DNA of 64,000 bases from Mya arenaria (lineage: Eukaryota > Mollusca > Bivalvia > Myida > Myidae), in assembly GCF_026914265.1 (NCBI RefSeq), contig NC_069135.1, positions 24,594,167 to 24,658,166 of the forward strand. The letters run 5' to 3'. The notes under the pieces were generated by a model. The model saw only the letters and a list, made by a program, of their open reading frames with translations. It was not told the DNA's origin and made no database searches. Below, piece after piece: positions 24,945 to 35,549 of the stretch (position 1 is the stretch's first letter; each line of letters starts with the position of its first letter). Both the position numbers and the translations under genes were made by a program.

Positions 24945-27047
24945 ACGTGAAACTTGAATATAAAAAAGATTTTTAAATATTTAAACAAGTTTATCTGTTT
25001 CAGTTGAAACTGTTTCAATCTGAATCAAAAAACGCAGAAACCGACCTTGGAGCAAATATGACGTATGAAAATTGCGTCAAATTGTTGTGTTAAAATTTCT
25101 GTTACTTTGCAAAAAACGGTTTAATTCTTATTCAGAACAGATGCAATGTATAAAGAGGAATATGTTTGTTCTTGTAATAACATTTTATGTAGTATGTATC
25201 ATGTAGGATAAATTGATTTGAATAATCATATGATCGAATCTTATTGTAAACAATGACTTTTTGTTTCATAACGTATGACTCTCCGATACTCAATTAGATA
25301 TCACTACGTAAATTTCAAAACATCTACTGTATCACAACTGCCGCCGTAATTTGTATATTACCTCATTTGCCATGTATAATGATATAAGTGCATAAATTGT
25401 GTTGGTGTTAAGTTTGAGTGTAAATATAAGCCAATGATTATAGCATAAAACGGTATAAGTATAATTAAACCAATACTATGTTAACCACCATATTTTTACA
25501 AAATTAATGATGTATTCTACCTAAGTTGGTATTCATTTACATTCTGTTACGACCTATATGTCAAACTCTACTAACACACACATCGAACTGACAATAAACA
25601 GATACCACAAGATATATCGGTACATCATCGTATTTTATTGCTGTCTGACTCCATGCCCACTTAATTTTGTCAAAAGTTCTTACGATATCGGTTCAAATCC
25701 CCTTGCCGCATTAATCCACTAAAAATCGATTGATGACCGCCTAATTCGGCTAGGACTCTGGTCCTAAATTCACTTTGCTTGGTACGCATTTACTCGCAGC
25801 ATAAGTGTTTTTTAATGATAACATGCTACTCATTTACCTCTGCATTTACATTAGTGTTATTTGCATAACTCCCCTTTCTACTTCCGTTTTAGTGTTCCCA
25901 ATAATAAACAAATGGATACTGGTTAATGCCATATATTTTTATTTAGTGCATTTAAAAAGTTATAAAAATAAAATATGCGTTGTCTGATCATAACTAACTT
26001 AATTTGGTGCGGATTGGATGATTGAGGAATTTGCTATACACTCAATCAATCATTACAATTACTGTATGTGAATCATATATCACACTGTATGAGCATAGAT
26101 GATGACCAATAAAGAAGCTCATCACGAATAGCTATTGCGTGTCAAAGATCATTGAAGGATTTGCTGAAATTCAATGGCATTCATGAGAACACATGCTATG
26201 ACTAGCATTAGGTTAAGTTTCCTGACAGTTTTTGTAAAAGTCTCAACTCCTTGTTAAGCCATTGTTTATATCCCTATGTGTCAAAACATTAAGAAAAAGA
26301 AGTACAAATTGTAAACAAATAAATAAACAATAAGCCAACCAATGTTGCACAGGGACAAATAATTGCTCTGACTTAAGAATAAAGTCTTACCTTTTTCCTA
26401 TAGAAATTAAACTTTCTTGCCGGAAAAAATATCACTCTCCTTGCCATAATTTATTACCACGAACATACGAGTTAAATATATTTAAAATTTCAATACATCG
26501 ATGGTCCTTTCTTTTCAATAATAGGTAGAAAGAAGACTTATTTTATTTATGAATATTTTAGATACATAACGATATCCACACACTTATTGATACAGCTCGA
26601 AAATGAAAGCTAGATTAACAAAGCGTGTTTTTACATTCTACCAAGCTTCATAAATTCAAACCACAATAATAACGAGTTTCGTAATTAAGTTTTCTTCCAT
26701 TTATAACTTGCATTGGTAACCTTGGCTTTTCCTAATACGTGTTTGCATTGATTCTCAGAGATCTTTAAAAGATCTTGTTTCTCCATGAGTTTCAAAGTCT
26801 CGTGAAAGAACCATTTATGAAACATGCAGTTGCCATAGCACGATTTACATATATCTGGAAATGTTTAGCCGAGTGCACCAGATGAGCGCGGCTTCTGTCT
26901 ACTCCAGAGCAATAACCTAGGATTTTTTTCTCGCTGTAAACCAAACGCCAGCAGCAGTATTGTCCCTTTGTTAATGTTACGGTACAAATTGACATGAAGA
27001 CAAACAGTCAAATTGTCGATTCTGTTCTGTTTGTTCACAACTTAAAG
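24188..27047 (+). repeat. Segmental duplication, copy B (GPCR exon plus 3' flank)
   Basis: This is the partner of 1-3372. It lacks about 503 bp present in copy A (junction at about 26447) and about 13 bp around the first AATAAA of the 3' region. Similarity ends at 27047, about 160 bp before the start codon of the intronless gene at 27209. Confidence 0.9.
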
Positions 27048-27124
27048 AGTTGAGAATGACGTATTGTCGAGCAATTGTTTGAAATGAAATTATCAGGTTG
27101 TCGATCCCAATCACTACAGAGATG

Positions 27125-27132
27125 TATAAAAG
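27125..27132 (+). promoter_or_regulatory. TATA box of the 27209 gene
   Basis: TATAAAAG lies about 80 bp before the start codon. That leaves room for a start site roughly 30 bp downstream and a short leader. No other TATA-like site is as good nearby. Confidence 0.5.
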
Positions 27133-27208
27133 AATCGTACTTTACCATCCAAGTCACTTTTGCATAAATCTCATACGTGAAATAGTTTGATGTACTAAAA
27201 ATTAAGCA

Positions 27209-27913
27209 ATGGAGTCCTTCGATGTCATCAAATGTCTGGACGATTGTATGTCAACTGTTAAGGAAAGTGTTTGTGGTCTTATAGACAAGATAGAGAATCT
27301 GCAGAACACAGACATTACCTATTTTCAACAAGCTTATAGGAATGGGAGCTTTCGAGTTGGCAACACTAGAAACGAGCGAGTAAGCAATTTACGACAGTAT
27401 TATTCGTCAAAGAGAGATACGATTCAGACAAATGATCAAAACAACATGAAGAGAACACAGAAATACTCTCAAACACAGAAAAGCAATGACAGTTCATTGG
27501 GAGCACGTTCTGTGAATCATTTTAAGAAAGACGACAAAGATTTAAAAGCGAAATCACAACACTGTGCTGACAAAAACGAGGAGAACCAGTGTGACACAGA
27601 CTGCGAAGTCGTCCGCGTAAAATGCATAGACCACAAGGACGAAAGAGTACGCAATCAAGAGTCGCCGAAAACACGTTCGACGACAAACGTACCAAAATCT
27701 TCAAAGAAATGGTTTTCCGGCCTTAAACTCTTTAAAAGGACAAAATCTGTCCCAGCACAAGTACGAAAAGCTTCCAAGACAAAACCAACGTTGTTGCCTC
27801 ATTTGTATTTAGACTTTAATCACCGACTATGTGGCTACGAACCGACAAGCTTGCCCGGTATTATGCCATTACAAATGGACACCAACCCATCCGTGTTTTT
27901 GGTGAAAAAGTAA
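27209..27913 (+). CDS. Intronless basic protein of unknown function, 234 aa
   Basis: The frame is open from ATG to TAA and has its own TATA box (27125) and AATAAA (28176), so it looks like a complete single-exon gene. The product is hydrophilic, rich in Lys, Arg, Ser, Asn and Gln, and has no signal peptide or membrane segment. The N-terminus (about 1-40) has several cysteines and a possible amphipathic stretch (CGLIDKIENL). The middle is low-complexity and charged. Residues 167-190 form a basic cluster (KKWFSGLKLFKRTKSV, then KASKTK), which could be a nuclear or membrane-binding signal. The C-terminus is more hydrophobic (LLPHLYLDF). I recognise no family. Three truncated copies of its middle part lie in the window, so it belongs to a sequence that has been copied locally. 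Confidence 0.6.
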   Translation: MESFDVIKCLDDCMSTVKESVCGLIDKIENLQNTDITYFQQAYRNGSFRVGNTRNERVSNLRQYYSSKRDTIQTNDQNNMKRTQKYSQTQKSNDSSLGARSVNHFKKDDKDLKAKSQHCADKNEENQCDTDCEVVRVKCIDHKDERVRNQESPKTRSTTNVPKSSKKWFSGLKLFKRTKSVPAQVRKASKTKPTLLPHLYLDFNHRLCGYEPTSLPGIMPLQMDTNPSVFLVKK

Positions 27914-28175
27914 CCATAATAAGTTTGTTTGATGCAAACAAATCAGACTGTTTGCATTGTGTCTATGTCTATTTATTAATTTGTATTACTTATAAATTGA
28001 CATTCTTCGTTACATGTTTTGGTTATTTGGCTTTGTGCTTGTAGGCTGCATTTAATTGATGAAATGATTTCTTTTAGTTGAACGCACATATTATAATCAT
28101 TTTGATTGTATGCTTTTGATCATTGCATCATGTTGCATGCAGTATAATGAGATTATGTTTTTTCTACATATATGC

Positions 28176-28181
28176 AATAAA
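28176..28181 (+). promoter_or_regulatory. Candidate poly(A) signal of the 27209 gene
   Basis: AATAAA lies about 260 bp after the stop codon and is followed by a T-rich tract. Use is inferred. Confidence 0.45.
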
Positions 28182-28284
28182 TAGATTTGAAAAACAAAAT
28201 TTGATTCTTCTTTAAATATCATTTATTCCAGTTGACAATGAATGTATTCGTAAAATCATAAACTACTACAAATAAATCCCATAC

Positions 28285-28725
28285 ATGGCAACTCGGAAAG
28301 GTCAGTGGTAGAGCGTTTGATTCACGGTAGGAAGGTACAGAGTTCAATCGCGAGCCCGTTGTTTCATGTCAAAAGTTGTTAAATAGTGGTGCCAGAGTAG
28401 CTTCATTCTGGCTATCGACAATAAAAAGGGGGAGTACTTGGATGTTTGGAGTAAAGAGTATACTTTTTTGAATCCGGGAGAGATGAGGCACGTTTAAGAG
28501 CCAAGCGGTCACCTTGTTGAGAGCAAGGGAATCGCACTCCGATCTCGACGTACATCACTCTGTTTCTTCACTTCTGAAAATATCTACATATGATTGGGAA
28601 TTCCTGTCTCATGTCACTTATGACATTTAAAACACATAAGTTGTGATGGCTTCACGATCGAGGGAGGACTTAATGCAGCTGATGGGCAAGGGCAGACCTT
28701 CAAAAACTCAGCGACATAAACAAGC
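28285..28725 (+). mobile_element. tRNA-derived SINE, copy 1
   Basis: The 5' part looks like a tRNA relic: an A-box-like stretch (GGTCAGTGGTAGAGCG, near 28300) and a B-box-like stretch (AGTTCAATCGC, near 28341) at about the expected distance. The rest aligns loosely with 28865-29310, sharing ATCACTCTGT-type, CATTTAAA and GATGG-CACG blocks in the same order. No coding potential is visible. The SINE call rests on the promoter boxes and on the second copy next door; the family is not identified. Confidence 0.55.
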
Positions 28726-28864
28726 TCCTGTGACGTATTCAATAACCACTGTAAATTTTACTTCATTCTAAGATTAGTATCAAAGCGTTTTAATTATACA
28801 GTTAAAATAACTGGACAATTGAGGGAATGGAATAAGGTTAAGCTTATGAATGATTCAGAATACG

Positions 28865-29310
28865 GTCACAGAACCACCAGAAAGCTCAGTCGAATGGCGT
28901 TCTCTGCATGTGAGGAAGGTTGCGCGTTCAAAACCCGGTCGTATCCAAAATATAAATGTTGAAATATGTATCAGTAGCTCCCTTGCCATGCGTTCGGCTT
29001 CTAAGGGTATTACCGGAAAATGATATACTAAGTACTGGTTAATCTCAAGAATGTTGTACCCCTTGTATCGATGCTTTACACTGAGCACAAAAAATAAGAG
29101 ATCTCTTTGCAAAGAGCTAGTGTATCGCACCGGAATCACTTCCATCTCACTCTGTGTACAAGTCTTCTTATAACCGGATTTAATTGTGAATTGCAGTCAC
29201 TCCTATCACATGCCACGTATGGCATTTAAACATTTAAACACAATATAGGTAGTGATGGTGTCACGGCAGGGTCAAACCATGATCTAGCCAATAGGCGAGG
29301 ACAGACATTG
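28865..29310 (+). mobile_element. tRNA-derived SINE, copy 2
   Basis: This is a diverged relative of 28285-28725 in the same orientation. The A-box-like stretch is near 28884 (AGCTCAGTCGAATGGCG) and the B-box-like stretch near 28925 (GCGTTCAAAACCC). The shared 3' half includes CATGCCACGTATGGCATTTAAA, corresponding to the CATGTCACTTATGACATTTAAA region of copy 1. Confidence 0.55.
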
Positions 29311-31400
29311 ATTAACTGAAAAAAACAGCCCCAGATCTCCTTACATTGAAATAGTGAATATTATAAAGCTTGATTGTTCTACAGTTAAGCCTGCGTGATA
29401 AATGCTGCAACATAATAACAGAAATACATAAAAACAATCCACAGATAACCAGAAAACTATAAAATCGAGGAAGACTGGACTGATGATGACTAATGGTATA
29501 AAACAAAATGTCAATCCTGAAAATTGTAAGAAATATCATTCTCCTAAGAAACACTTTTGGGGCATGAAATTTCTTTTTAATTATTTTACACCTGGTTAAC
29601 CTACCAAATAATTAATTATACATAACCTGCTCCTGGCAGATTAATTCCCTCAATAGGCCCAAATATCACAAAAATATTTACGTCAAATATCAATATCAGA
29701 CTCAACTTATTTCACCATATAACATCAACAGTGATTAAAAACAAAATTCGATAGCATAATATGTAATTGAGTACAGCTCAATGTTTTAAATAGTTGATTA
29801 AAGTAGTGTTGTGAAAATTACAATCGGTAATCGGTTTATGAAACCGATCAATGATCGATTATTAATCGATTTAAACAGTATTTAATTATCTTTGGTCATC
29901 ATATTCAAGGCATACAGATACAGTACATGCACAAGTTTTAGCACCAATGTTCCCTTACACTATTGTCTGTACATTTCTTTGTATAAATAACATTATTTAT
30001 TGAGAACGCAAACATCTTTTAGAGTTTACAAGATACTTTTATGCACCAGTCAATTGTAACCATGTCCCCCAGGGAATGAGCCTTACCCAGGGTCCTTGGG
30101 GTGCGGGGGTTTTACCATCAGGCCATCTCCGCATGGCGGTGACTTTACCCGGGCTTGGCTTGACCGAAAGTCAAAGTCCCCGCTATTCCCTTGACCTGAG
30201 GGGGGGGGGACGTGGTTACAATTGACTGGTGCATTACAGACCATGAGACCAAAGACTCTAATTTTTGTCTTACAATTGATATTGTATACATGTATAAAAT
30301 AAACAAAAATAAATATAATAATTTCGTTTTAATAATCAGTCAGTAACAAGTACAACAAGAAGTTGAATATTCTGTATGTTTTACAAGAACATTTTCTTCA
30401 AGACAACCAAGAAAACTAACTTCTTACATATGTTAGAAGTTGCTTAACACAACAATCACGAAACATCTATTTTAGTCTAAATAGTTTCATTCATTTTTTT
30501 TCAAAGGAATTAAAACTATATCTAATGTAATAGTCGGAAAGGAATAAGTCAAGCTATTTTGTGCAATGACTGATTTATTCAGATTTAACACGTTACGCTC
30601 CTATTTCATAACCTTTAAATCTTCTTGAGAAAAAAAACAACAATTAACTGAAGCCTTATTTAGATTCAACCTTCAGGTATAAATCAATTAATTTATATAG
30701 CCGATAATTTTATCGACATACTCTGGAAAATAATAATCTTTGGTAGTAAATGCATTATAGAATACTTGTTTACCCGAATGCAAGTTAATATCACTACTTT
30801 AAAGGATAGGACGCCATTTGGGCGATGCATTATTCGATTCAGATTAGCATATAACGTTCCTATTCCATTATCATATTTTCTTCTTGAGCGGAAAGAACAA
30901 TTAACTTAAGCCATTTTAGGATCAACCTTTAAAAGTATAAAACATTCCATTTATATGACTGGTAATTTTATCAACAATAAATGGTGGCAAGGGCTGATTT
31001 TATGGCATACTATATAGAACTTAGAACACCTATAGCTCTGTGAAATTGCATGGAGCTAGAACATGCGGATACTACGGGTTTCTCAAAGTGAAAGTTATGC
31101 TACCCATAACATTTCACTGAATTCAAGATGGTTGTTGCTGAGAAATAGCTCGAACACAAATAGTGGGACAGACTCAGATCTTATATCATACAATATAGAA
31201 TAAAGGGCCAATACCTCTGTGCAAGATACCTCATTCAGCTGGAACATGCTGATAATAAAAGCTTTCTATAACGTTAAACTGAATACAAGCCGGTAGCTGC
31301 TGAGAAATAATCCGAACATGAATATTGGGACGGACTGGTATTATACTTTACAGTAATTTAGGTTGATTATTTTTACGCTTAAGCTGAGTAAATATTTATC
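29311..31400. other. Non-coding stretch with short segmental repeats
   Basis: 30590-30730 and 30845-30990 are diverged direct repeats sharing CTTCTTGAG and CAATTAACT-AAGCC blocks. 31008-31180 and 31181-31345 are a second pair sharing GAACATGC and GCTGAGAAATA blocks. The 194-bp palindrome lies between. There is no gene. Confidence 0.6.
30041..30234. mobile_element. 194-bp palindromic inverted-repeat element
   Basis: The element starts ATGCACCAGTCAATTGTAAC and ends with the reverse complement of that string. The arms stay paired through a C-run (left) and a G-run (right), about 30 bp per arm with one mismatch. The interior is GC-rich against an AT-rich background. Such short elements with long perfect ends behave like MITEs. 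I recall similar CCAGTCAATTGTAACC ends as common in bivalve genomes, but cannot check this here. Confidence 0.75.
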
Positions 31401-32700
31401 AAAACAAAAAGGACCAAGCCTGTTTATTGCTGAAAATTGCATAACAAATGCAGTCTTAGAAAATAGCTAACATGATACCACACTTGGCAGATTTTACGCA
31501 TGTATTTTAAGACAATGTTAAGCGCGTAAGATTGTCATTCAGCACAACAATAATGTTAGTTTATAATATCCTAAAAAATATCTTAATAATTTTCATGCAA
31601 CCATGCATATATTTTTGGAAATACTGCAATGTAATTGATTGGAATTTTATTATGCGGTGAATTCCCTTTTCAAGTTATATGTATATTAAGTAACCGATAT
31701 GTGGATTTGTTCCGGTTTTAGACATGTAATAAACCCGGTTAACATCAGGTTACATCGACATATATCGCTACTCTCCATAACAGATAGTGACAAACACCGG
31801 ACGCCTTCGGTTAGTACCGGATATTGCCATTTTTGTAAATAGAATAATTTCCCCGCTATTCATTGGTCAATAACAGTTTTTGTTCATCGTAGTATTTGGA
31901 AACTCATCAAAACTCGTATGAATAAAATCTGTTCAAAATGAATAAATACTAAAAACGACGTCAAGAAAACTGAGAAGTGTTCTCAAACAAACTAAACCAA
32001 GGAAAATCCATTGTGCGAGCAGCTCGTCTGAGTGATATTAAGAAAGATGGGAACAACATAAAAGCCAAACCACAACAACGTGCTGACAAGAACAAGAACA
32101 TTATCGGCAAGGAAATCTCCGAAGCCGACCGTGTAAAAAGCATAGACACCAAGGACGAATGATATTTGTTGCCTTTTTCATTAAAACTATGTTACAATAT
32201 TTCCCTTATCATTTAAAAATAATATACTGCAGGACACGATACTTAGCATGCAAACTAAACGTTACCTATTGCCTGAACAGAACGAGCCAATTAAAAAATA
32301 TATAAATAAAGAAAAACCACTACGGAGAGAAATAAACAATATTTATGCGAAACTAGAAACCTTTATGAAAATTATTATGGGATTTAAATTATTATAAAAC
32401 GAAAAGTATAGATTCGAACCACTTATCAAATGGGTCCTATCTTTATCGATTAATATGATGCAACAATAAGTTTACTTTATATTATTATGTCAAAACGACA
32501 AATGAACGGCATTTTAGGCATCGGACATATTTGCAACGCTATTCTTGAAATTAAAACATAGCTAAATTATGTGCTTGATGGCATTGACAGTGTTGCATTT
32601 GCATTTTTTGTCAATTCTAGGAGCGATTGATAGTGTTGCATTACCACTGCTGTCAGTTCTAGGAGCAGTTGACAGTGTTAATGCTACCACTGTTGTGACT
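31401..32700 (+). repeat. Paralogue of the 10.8-12.3 kb and 16.66-17.1 kb segments
   Basis: From about 31400 this segment matches, in order and with moderate divergence, the right part of the 4.3-kb unit (10800-12310) and then the flank after unit 2 (16659-17110). Shared blocks include GATACCACACTTG, CAAACACCGGAC, the pseudogene, CCCTTATCATTTAAAA and the 43-bp minisatellite. The 699-bp transposon is absent here. Confidence 0.8.
31962..32162 (+). pseudogene. Truncated copy of the 27209-27913 gene (third)
   Basis: It matches the same middle portion of the intact gene as the copies at 12111 and 16422. Here a frame stays open for about 61 codons, ending in TGA right after the CIDxKDE-like stretch. 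Two of the cysteines of the intact gene are replaced (QQRADK, VKSID). It has no N- or C-terminal part and no start equivalent. Confidence 0.7.
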
Positions 32701-33730
32701 TGTAGGAGCAGTTGGTAGTGTTGCATCTACCACTGTTGCCAGTTTTAGGAGCAGTTGGCAGTGTTGCATCTACTTTCGGTATCAGTTCTATGAACAGTTG
32801 TCTGTGTTGCATATACCACTGTTGTCAGTTTCAGAAGCAGATAACAGTGTTGTATCAAGCACTGTTGTCAGTTCCAGGAGCAGATGACACAGTTGAAGCT
32901 ACCACTGTTGTCATTACTAGAAGTTGTTGACAGTGTTTCACTTACTACTGTTGTCAGTTCTTGGAGCAGTTGACAGTGTAGCAGCTACCACTGTTGTCAG
33001 TTCTTGGAGCAGTTGACAGTGTTGCATTTACCACTGTTGTCTGTTCTAGGAGCAGTTGACAGTGTTGCATTTACCACTGTTGTCTGTTCTAGGAGCAGTT
33101 GACAGTGTTGCATTTACCACTGTTGTCTGTTCTAGGAGCAGTTGACAGTGTTGCATTTACCACTGTTGTCTGTTCTAGGAGCAGTTGACAGTGTTGCATC
33201 TACACTGTTGTCACTTGTAGGAGCAATTGACAGTGTTGCATTTACCACTGTTGTCTGTTCTAGGAGCAGTTGACAGTGTTGCATCTACACTGTTGTCACT
33301 TCTAGGAGCAATTGACAATGTTGCGTTTGCCACTGTTTTTAGGTCTTGAATGCATTGACAGTGTTTCACCTACAACTGTTGCAAGTTCTAGGAGCAGGCG
33401 ACAGTGTTGAAGCTATCATTAATGTTAATTGGAGGAGGCGTTGACATTAGTGCTAGGAGCCATTAACAGTGTTACTCTTAACATTGTTTTCGGTGAAAGA
33501 AGCCGTTGACTGTATTGCACTTATCTCTGTTGTCAGCGCTATGTGGCGTTGACAGTGTCGCACCTACACTTGAAATTAATGCTAGGAGCATTGCTGTCAG
33601 TGATATGAGGCATTTAAAGTAAGGAACCTACCACTGTTGCTAATTATGTAACGCTAACAGTTCTGCACGTAGCACCTTTGTCAGTGCTAGGGGCGTTGAC
33701 GGTGTCGAATCTACCATTGTTGTCATAGAG
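32583..33730 (+). repeat. 43-bp minisatellite, block 1
   Basis: There are about 27 degenerate units of 43 bp built on GCAGTTGACAGTGTTGCAT, TTACCACTGTTGTC, then AGTTCTAGGA. Units at 33008-33180 are nearly identical, while units at both edges are strongly diverged, the usual sign of turnover in the centre. Each unit holds TGACAGTG and CACTGTTGTCA, so single strands can fold into hairpins. Confidence 0.9.
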
Positions 33731-34266
33731 ACTTGAATGTATGATGCAGATCCCAACAGCTGCCCCTGGCTTACTTTTGATAGTTGCCTGTGGCCTCAGT
33801 TGGGTAAAATCAGTCTTGACCCTGAAAATAAAGAAAATACAACAATATATGGGCTGCTTAACACGTCATGGAACACAATTCAACTATTAAACATGATTTG
33901 TCGACGATATTTCAACTTTCTATAAAATCTAAAAATCCACTAGGGTAATATAATTGACAAGAGAAGAAACTTTTCAAAACACAGTTCGTCATGAAACAGA
34001 TACATGTCCAGTTCAGACATGAATTTTATAGTAAAAATACGAATCCTAAGTGTATCACTGCGTTCTGCGCAAAGATTAATCATTTTTACATCGAAATAAC
34101 ACAACAATCTTACCGAATATTCCAAATTGAAGCAGAAATCCGATTTAAAATATACACACTATCGCAAAAAGTTCGCCATACACAGGTCCTTTCGACTAAT
34201 TCTGCTGCTTTTATGAGCGCCTGAGTGATCCCGATGGTATCATCGTATTGTCGGGATCAATTCAAA
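33731..34266. other. Unique insert between the two minisatellite blocks
   Basis: About 535 bp without the 43-bp repeat separates the blocks. Its right end (34213-34275) is an imperfect palindrome with outer arms TATGAGCG/CGCTCATA and inner arms GATCCCGA/TCGGGATC. No gene is seen. Confidence 0.6.
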
Positions 34267-35060
34267 CGCTCATAACGGTTGTCGGTACTAGGAGGCTTTG
34301 ACAGTGTTACATATCCCTTTATTGTCAGTGCTAACAGGCATTGAGGATTTTACACCGACCATTGTTGTCAGTGCTAGAGGGTATTGACAGTGTTACAACT
34401 ACCATTGTTGTCAGTGCTAGGAGGTATTGACAATGTTACACCTACCATTGTTGTCAGTGCTAGGAGGCATTGACAGTGTTACACCTACCATTGTTGTCAG
34501 TGCTAGGAGGCATTGGCAGTGTTACACCTACCATTGTTGTCAGTGCTGGGAGGCATAGACAATGTTACACATACCATTGTTGTTAGTGCTTGGAGGCATT
34601 GACAGTGTTACACATACCATTGTTGTCAGTGCTAGGAGACGTTAGCAGTGTTACACCTACCATTGTTGTCAGTGCTATGAGGTATTGGCAGTGTTACACC
34701 TACCATTGTTGTCAGTGCTGGGAAGCATAGACAGTGTTACACATACCATTGTTGTCAGTGCTAGGAGGCATTGACAGTGTTACACCTACCATTGTTGTCA
34801 GTGCTAGGAGGCATTGACAGTGTTACACCTACCATTGTTGTCAGTGCTAGGAGGTATTGACAGTGTTACACCTACCATTGTTGTCAGTGCTGGGAGGCAT
34901 AGACAGTGTTACACATACCATTGTTGTCAGTGCTAGGAGGCATTGACAGTGTTACACCTATCATTGTTGTCAGTGCTAGGAGGTATTGACAGTGTTACAC
35001 CTACCATTGTTGTCAGTGCTAGGAGGCATTAACAGTGTTACACCTACCATTGTTGTCAGC
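34267..35060 (+). repeat. 43-bp minisatellite, block 2 (variant unit)
   Basis: There are about 18 units of 43 bp reading GTCAGTGCTAGGAGGCATTG, ACAGTGTTACACCTACC, ATTGTT. The period is the same as block 1, but the unit differs (GCTAGGAGGCATTG instead of TCTAGGAGCAGTTG, GTTACACC instead of GTTGCATT). Units are far more uniform than in block 1. Confidence 0.9.
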
Positions 35061-35079
35061 ATTTACAGTGTTGATACTT

Positions 35080-35535
35080 ATGTGCAAAGCTGCAGAAACA
35101 AGCTCAGTAGCCAAACATTCAAACATTAATCCCGTTTAATGGCACAGGGTAAACGCTTAAGACATAGAACACAAACACAAAAAACAATTACAAACAAGAA
35201 ACGTGAAACAACAGCACAAAACTCCACTAGCAACACAGTGCATATACACTTTAAAATAAAACTAGGTATGTTGATCAAGGAGTACCGCCTTGGACCGGTC
35301 AGTTAAATATAAATTTACTTGGGGTTTAAACCAGTTTGTGAGCACAACATCACTATTATCCCATCAATCCCGAATAAAGTTATTCTTTAATTTTCTATTC
35401 ATACATAAAACCGAGGTGTGTATATCAAGGATTTTTAGGTACCGTTTTAGTGGGGGTTTAAACCAGTTTACGTGTACAAACCTCACTCTTATCCAAACAC
35501 TCCTGTTTTTGAGAAATAATGCATCTTTAAGTACA
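35080..35535. repeat. Dispersed repeat shared with 51505-51790
   Basis: Blocks such as AGACATAGAACACAAA, ACAAACAAGAAAC, CAGCACAAAACTC and GGGGTTTA-ACCAGTTT occur in the same order at 51505-51790, next to the second retroelement fragment. The GGGGTTTAAACCAGTTT block occurs twice here (near 35320 and 35455). Confidence 0.7.
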
Positions 35536-35549
35536 ATGGGACCTTAAGT

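Noticed and set aside
28285-28360. Functional tRNA gene
   Set aside because: Box-like stretches are present, but no cloverleaf can be drawn and the sequence goes on as a SINE body.
29813-30801. Possible hAT-like element with TAGTG ends and TTAAAG flanks
   Set aside because: The end match is only about five bases plus scattered positions, and the right end cuts through the repeat layout around 30.6-31.0 kb.
32712-32930. Open frame in the 43-bp minisatellite
   Set aside because: It is a translation of the repeat and is not kept in neighbouring units.
34213-34275. Palindrome considered as a transcription terminator
   Set aside because: No gene lies before it and hairpin terminators are not expected here; it is more likely a transposon end.
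32583-35060. CRISPR-like repeat array
   Set aside because: Units are directly adjacent with no unique spacers, and the DNA is from an animal.
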